Source: Azolla caroliniana
Taxonomy: Eukaryota > Polypodiophyta
Direction of reading: 5' to 3'
Length of the DNA: 64,000 nt
NCBI GenBank assembly: GCA_043228905.1
Contig: JBHGNT010000001.1
Location: 30,070,001-30,134,000 of the forward strand
The notes beneath the pieces were generated by a model that made no database searches, had not been told where the DNA came from, and saw only the letters and a list, made by a program, of their open reading frames with translations. The position numbers and the translations under genes were made by a program. Shown here piece by piece: positions 59,765 through 64,000 of the stretch. The stretch's first letter is position 1. Each line of letters opens with the position of its first letter.

Positions 59765-62365
59765 ATGCAAATCGCTGATGGCTTGCTATGGAGAGCGTCA
59801 AGAGATACTCTGTATCGCCTCTTACAGCTCTGTACTTCACAAAGAAATCTTGCCATTGGAAAGAAGGTCCACTTTTCCATGGTCTCGAAAGGTCTTGATA
59901 CAATACCCATACTCAAAGACCACATTCTTCGTTTTTACGCTTCATGCGGAAATTTACCAGAAGCTCAGAACTTGTTTGATTCTTCAAACGCTAATTTGTT
60001 TGCATATAACGCTCTCATGTCTGCTTATGCCAAGCATGGTTATTGTCACATGACTTTTCAGCTTTTTCAGAGGTTGCTTCAAAGTGGGTTGAATCCAGAT
60101 AAATGTACATTTCTTTGTATTTTGGGTGTTTGTTGTAAGACGGGAGACTTAAAACAGGGGAGAAACATGCATGATTGGATCGTTCAAGAGAATTTAGCGC
60201 AAAATGTTGCAACAATTCAAGAGGATTTAGGGAAAAATATTGCAACAATGGAAAAGATTTCAGGGCAAAATGCTGACAGAATTAAAGAAAATTCAGGAAA
60301 AAATGCTGTGTCGATTGAAGTAAAATTTGTCCTGGATGTCGCCATAGCAAACACGGTTATTGATATGTATGCGAAATGTGGTTGCTTATATGATTCATAT
60401 GGTATATTTGATAGGCTCTCGGTTCGCAATGAAGTCTCTTGGGCTGCAATGATTGTGGGGTTTTCTCATCATGGAGATTCATGCTTTGTAATGAAGCTTT
60501 TTGAAGATATGCAATCATATCATGCTGAGCCGAATGCAGTTGTTTATTCATGTGTTTTGAAAGCATGCTGCTGCCTTAGGCTCTTAGGAAAGGTTCGCCA
60601 AATACACTATTGGATAGTTAGAGCAAGATTAGAATTAGATGATGTTGTTCTCACTGCTTTGGTTGATGCATACGCAAAGTGTAAGAGCTTGGAAGAAGCT
60701 TGGAAAGTTTTCAATGAGATGAACACTATGAATGTTGTTACTTGGAATGCAATGATTGTAGGATTTGCTCAATTAGGAGATGATTTATCATCATTGATTC
60801 TTCTGAAGAGGCTCATACAAAAAAGCACTAAACCTGACAATGTTACATTTGTAAGTGTCTTGAAGGCATGTGCAACTGCAGGCAATATTGAGGGAGGGCG
60901 GATAACTCATCATGTGATCATAGATACTGATCTCAGGCGTGACATGACATTGGAGAATGCACTGATTGACATGTATGGAAAATGTGGTTATATGTGTGAT
61001 GCACTAACAATCTTTAACAAATTGCCAAATCCGGATGTTATATCATGGGGTGCCATTATTAATGGATATGCTGAGAATGACCAAGGATTTCATGCTCTTC
61101 ATATGTTTGAATTGATGCAACAACAGCATGTAATGCCGAATGAAATTATTTTTATGTCCGCCTTGAAAGCTTGTATCAGTATTGGATCCACAGGAGAAGG
61201 TCAGAGGATACACAATCAAGTGGTAAAAAATGGACTTGAATTTGGAGTATTTGTTGGGAGCTCTATTATTGACATGTATGTGAAGTGTGGAAATGTGGAA
61301 GAAGCGACTAATTGTTTTGAACGACAGATTGATCTAGATGTGGTATCGTGGGGAGCAATGATTTATGGTCATGTTGAGATTGGGCACGATAATCTTGCAC
61401 TTGACATGTTTGTAGAAATGTTACATGAAGGCATAGAGCCAACGGAAGCCATATTTGTTACCATCTTACAAGCTTGTATGAATATGGATGCTATAGAATT
61501 GGGAAGTTTAGTCCATGAATACGTCATAAAAACTGGACTACAAATTGATGGTCCCATTGCAAACACACTTGTTGACATGTATGGTAGATGTGGAAGCTTA
61601 GAGGATGCATGGGTAGTTTTTGAGGCAAACCCAAACAGGGATATAGTTATGTGGGGTGCCATGATTGCTGTACTTGTTCAGCATGGACATTTTTTTCCTG
61701 CTTTGGAACTCTTCACGAGAATGCAATCACAAACTATACCACCTAATAGAGCAATTCTTCTATCCATTTTGAAAGCATGCCATCATAATGGTACCATGAT
61801 ATGTGCCATGAAGTTACACAAACTTATTGTTGAAACTGGTCAAGATTCCGATGTCATTATTGGCAATGCTCTTGTCGATCTATATACAAAATGTGGAAGT
61901 AAAAGTGAAGCTTATCAACTTCTCACCAATCTTCAAAACAGGGACGTGGTATCATGGACTGCCACAATCTCTCATACTGTAGAACGTGAAGATGGGCAAC
62001 TCTCTATGCAATATTTTGACGCAATGAAGCGTGAAGGATTAAAACCAGACAATGCAACCTTCACCAATATTCTAGCTGCTTGCTGTCAAGAAGGAATGGT
62101 GGAAAAAGGTCTTGAGTTTTTCATATCAATGATTAATGAACATAAGATTGCTCCTGACTTTCGGCATTTTCATGCCTTAGCTGATCTTCTTGTTCGTTCA
62201 GGCTTGTTTGAGGAGGCACGTGATTTGTTGGGTAGTATGCCAGAGTCTAGAAATATCATTGGATGGACTTCACTACTCAGTGGGTGCAAAAGATATGGCA
62301 ATGCTGAGGTGGGACATAAATGCTTTGGTGCTATTGCTGATTTGGTGTCGAAAAGTGCATTCTAG
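59765..62365 (+). CDS. PLS-class PPR protein with internal 11-residue repeats, truncated E region
   Basis: An intronless frame of 866 codons with an ATG at 59765. About seven PLS triplets are visible, marked by P-type motifs such as VVTWNAMIVGFAQLG and VISWGAIINGYAEND. At residues 141-184, within one PPR tract, sit four 11-residue units. The protein stops at residue 866, soon after the E region begins (GWTSLLSGCKRYGNAEVGHK). It lacks E2 and DYW domains. Codons after the stop still read like a decayed E motif. Such proteins bind organellar RNA and, when lacking DYW, usually need a partner deaminase for editing. No clear transit peptide is seen at the N-terminus. Confidence 0.85.
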   Translation: MQIADGLLWRASRDTLYRLLQLCTSQRNLAIGKKVHFSMVSKGLDTIPILKDHILRFYASCGNLPEAQNLFDSSNANLFAYNALMSAYAKHGYCHMTFQLFQRLLQSGLNPDKCTFLCILGVCCKTGDLKQGRNMHDWIVQENLAQNVATIQEDLGKNIATMEKISGQNADRIKENSGKNAVSIEVKFVLDVAIANTVIDMYAKCGCLYDSYGIFDRLSVRNEVSWAAMIVGFSHHGDSCFVMKLFEDMQSYHAEPNAVVYSCVLKACCCLRLLGKVRQIHYWIVRARLELDDVVLTALVDAYAKCKSLEEAWKVFNEMNTMNVVTWNAMIVGFAQLGDDLSSLILLKRLIQKSTKPDNVTFVSVLKACATAGNIEGGRITHHVIIDTDLRRDMTLENALIDMYGKCGYMCDALTIFNKLPNPDVISWGAIINGYAENDQGFHALHMFELMQQQHVMPNEIIFMSALKACISIGSTGEGQRIHNQVVKNGLEFGVFVGSSIIDMYVKCGNVEEATNCFERQIDLDVVSWGAMIYGHVEIGHDNLALDMFVEMLHEGIEPTEAIFVTILQACMNMDAIELGSLVHEYVIKTGLQIDGPIANTLVDMYGRCGSLEDAWVVFEANPNRDIVMWGAMIAVLVQHGHFFPALELFTRMQSQTIPPNRAILLSILKACHHNGTMICAMKLHKLIVETGQDSDVIIGNALVDLYTKCGSKSEAYQLLTNLQNRDVVSWTATISHTVEREDGQLSMQYFDAMKREGLKPDNATFTNILAACCQEGMVEKGLEFFISMINEHKIAPDFRHFHALADLLVRSGLFEEARDLLGSMPESRNIIGWTSLLSGCKRYGNAEVGHKCFGAIADLVSKSAF
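60185..60316 (+). repeat. Four 33-bp coding repeats in the second PPR gene
   Basis: The units encode QENLAQNVATI, QEDLGKNIATM, EKISGQNADRI and KENSGKNAVSI. Pattern: charged pair, Leu/Ser-Gly-Lys/Gln-Asn, small residue, two variable residues, Ile/Met. The reading frame is preserved throughout. Confidence 0.9.
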
Positions 62366-63560
62366 GTGTTAAATATAACAAATGATACATGGAAAACACA
62401 ATTAAACTTTTCAAGGATGAGAAAAACTAAAGAAATGCTTGGATTTCTTCCCATGGCACGTCAGACATAGTAACATCAGAACAAACTGACGAAGACAAGA
62501 AAGAAACCTTTGTTATGAAAATATAAGGCATGTTGTGCTATGCCTGAATTCAGTGATAGGCTTAAAACATTGTTTAACAAGATGAACTGTACCATGCAAT
62601 TGAAACAAGATTTAAATCAGGAAGTGAAGTAGCACGTAGCTGTGAAGATTGATTTAAGGTTTGACATGTATTTTACATTGGCCCTCAAAAGTTGATGTCC
62701 TTAACATTGGAGGACCAACAGTTTTTATTCAAATAAGTAATGCAAATGACTAATTTGGATTGCTCTAACAGTTGTATATGACAGCTGATTGATAGTTAGG
62801 TTGCTATAGGGTTTGAAGCTGATATGGCACATTTTTGCAAACATATTCACTACATAAATTTTAACACCAATCAACTCCACTGCTGAAAAAAACAATGCTC
62901 ATTTTTGCAACCTACTTCTTTGTTTAGGATCTGACAAATGCCTTCTTTTAACACCCATTGTGAATTGATTTGTAATGTATATGAGCTGTTCGAAAGCCAA
63001 AACTTATTTTAAGCATAAAACTAAAGCATCAACAAGTACGAATCCAAAATCAACCAAAATTTTTCACCTATGCTTTGCAAAGCATGCAAGAGTCACACAA
63101 ACTTGCTGTCATTCTCTGTTTAGTGCCCTTTGAGGATCATGTTCTAATGTGTGCATCTCATGTTTTAGCTCATGGTCCATGGCAAATACAATAGGCGATA
63201 GCGAGTGCTAACTTTCCATTAAAGGCTGAAAAGTAGTATTTCGGGAATTCTTTGATGGATTGTCAGAGTTTCATTACAGCATATGAATTAATGGGAAAAT
63301 CATGCAAAAAATTCGAATTTTTTAGATATAATTGTCAGTTTTTTTTTTTTTTTGCTCTCTTTTAGACTAACATTGCCCAAAGTGTAGTTAGTGAGTTGCT
63401 TCCTCGAGATGAGATATGATAATGTTTCCACGAGGAGTTCTTTAAACCTTTAAGGAGACAGGGAGGGAAGCTCCCGTTTCTTTTTTGTCTTTTCCCTAAA
63501 AAATATAATTTTATTTATTTATCTTGAGTGGGGTTTAGTGTGGAATGGAGAATGGCTTGT
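62366..63560. other. 3' flank of the second PPR gene
   Basis: The first hundred bases read in frame as a decayed PPR E motif (VLNITNDTW, FSRMRKTKEMLGF). The remainder is AT-rich with a T16 run near 63340. No gene was seen. Confidence 0.4.
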
Positions 63561-63858
63561 TTTCTCGTGGCGCTCATGCTCCTCTGTTCTTGAGCGCGAT
63601 GATTTCTTCTCTGTTTCTCTGATTAACAGCCTGTAGAAGAAGAAGAAGAAGAAGAAGAACACCATGCTCATGTGTCAGAGTTTTCTTCCTGCGCAAAACT
63701 AGGATTTTCTTGAGAAAGAGGATTGCTTTTTTGTGATGTCTTATTGACACCTTGGACCGAACCTTCGTGTTCTTTTTCTTTTTCTTGTTCAAAAGTAAGA
63801 ACAACAATCCCTCCACTGTAATTTATTTTTAAGGCGTTCTGTGCAGAATTAGGGTTTC

Positions 63859-63949
<91 letters not shown>

Positions 63950-64000
63950 TTTTCTTTCATAATGTCATTTGGACACATTGGACCTAACCCTCGCGTTCAG
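63561..64000 (+). promoter_or_regulatory. Possible promoter/leader of a gene starting beyond the window
   Basis: The stretch has a telo-box-like TTAGGGTTT (63849-63857), a GAA run (63635-63659) and an 87-bp GA tract. Such elements are frequent in plant 5' leaders. Two partial direct repeats (63736-63771 and 63963-64000) bracket the tract. No coding start is visible. Confidence 0.3.
63862..63948. repeat. (GA)43 microsatellite
   Basis: An uninterrupted GA tract of 87 bp, among the longest simple repeats in the window. Confidence 0.95.

Noticed and set aside
59739-60053. Alternative first frame at the start of the second PPR gene
   Set aside because: It is in another phase from the PPR repeats and ends after 104 codons; the ATG at 59765 opens the full PPR frame.
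63574-63816. An 80-codon Lys/Leu-rich frame on the minus strand
   Set aside because: It arises from GAA and TTTCTT simple repeats, and no motif is visible.

Overview
The window looks like nuclear DNA of a land plant. It is AT-rich, genes are split by GT-AG introns, transposon remnants are dense, and the genes are plant families. Two long PLS-type pentatricopeptide (PPR) genes, a PPR pseudogene and the wording of their repeats suggest a non-seed vascular plant, most likely a fern. That taxonomic call is inference.

Layout, left to right. 1-6 kb: the possible first codons of a gene leaving the window on the minus strand, a purine microsatellite, then a graveyard of LINE ORF2 3' ends in both orientations. 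Two of those insertions still show target-site duplications (16 and 18 bp), one of them nested inside an older LINE. 6.7-9.8 kb (minus): a three-exon 2-oxoglutarate/Fe(II) oxygenase closest to gibberellin 3-oxidase. 13.2-15.8 kb: an internally deleted hAT transposon with an 8-bp target duplication. 16.3-16.7 kb (minus): ribosomal protein eL41, 25 residues in two exons. 19.2-20.0 kb (minus): an unknown protein with a C-terminal membrane segment. 23.1-27.4 kb (plus): a DYW-class PPR protein whose N-terminus carries two different repeat arrays. 28-32.9 kb: a hairpin-forming inverted repeat and a PPR pseudogene. 33.0-33.6 kb (plus): a His-rich plant protein. 34.0-34.9 kb (minus): an unknown Ser/Pro-rich protein. 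37.4-49.5 kb (minus): a complete 15-exon SCYL2 pseudokinase gene (884 aa). 49.9-52.8 kb: a truncated LINE whose target duplication was later hit by two Mutator-like elements with perfect 9-bp duplications. 55.2-57.7 kb (plus): ribosomal protein uL3 (388 aa, four exons, the first intron with a GC donor), followed by a six-copy 55-bp minisatellite. 58.5-59.0 kb (minus): an orphan exon-like ORF. 59.8-62.4 kb (plus): a second PPR gene, with an 11-residue repeat array inside the PPR tract and a premature C-terminus. The right edge carries a long GA tract that may be the leader of a gene starting beyond the window.

The genes do not form a pathway. They are housekeeping genes (eL41, uL3, SCYL2), a hormone-metabolism gene (GA3ox-like) and organelle RNA-processing candidates (PPR) separated by transposon debris. 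No coherent new multi-gene system is visible. The most unusual coding structures are the repeat arrays in the two PPR proteins.
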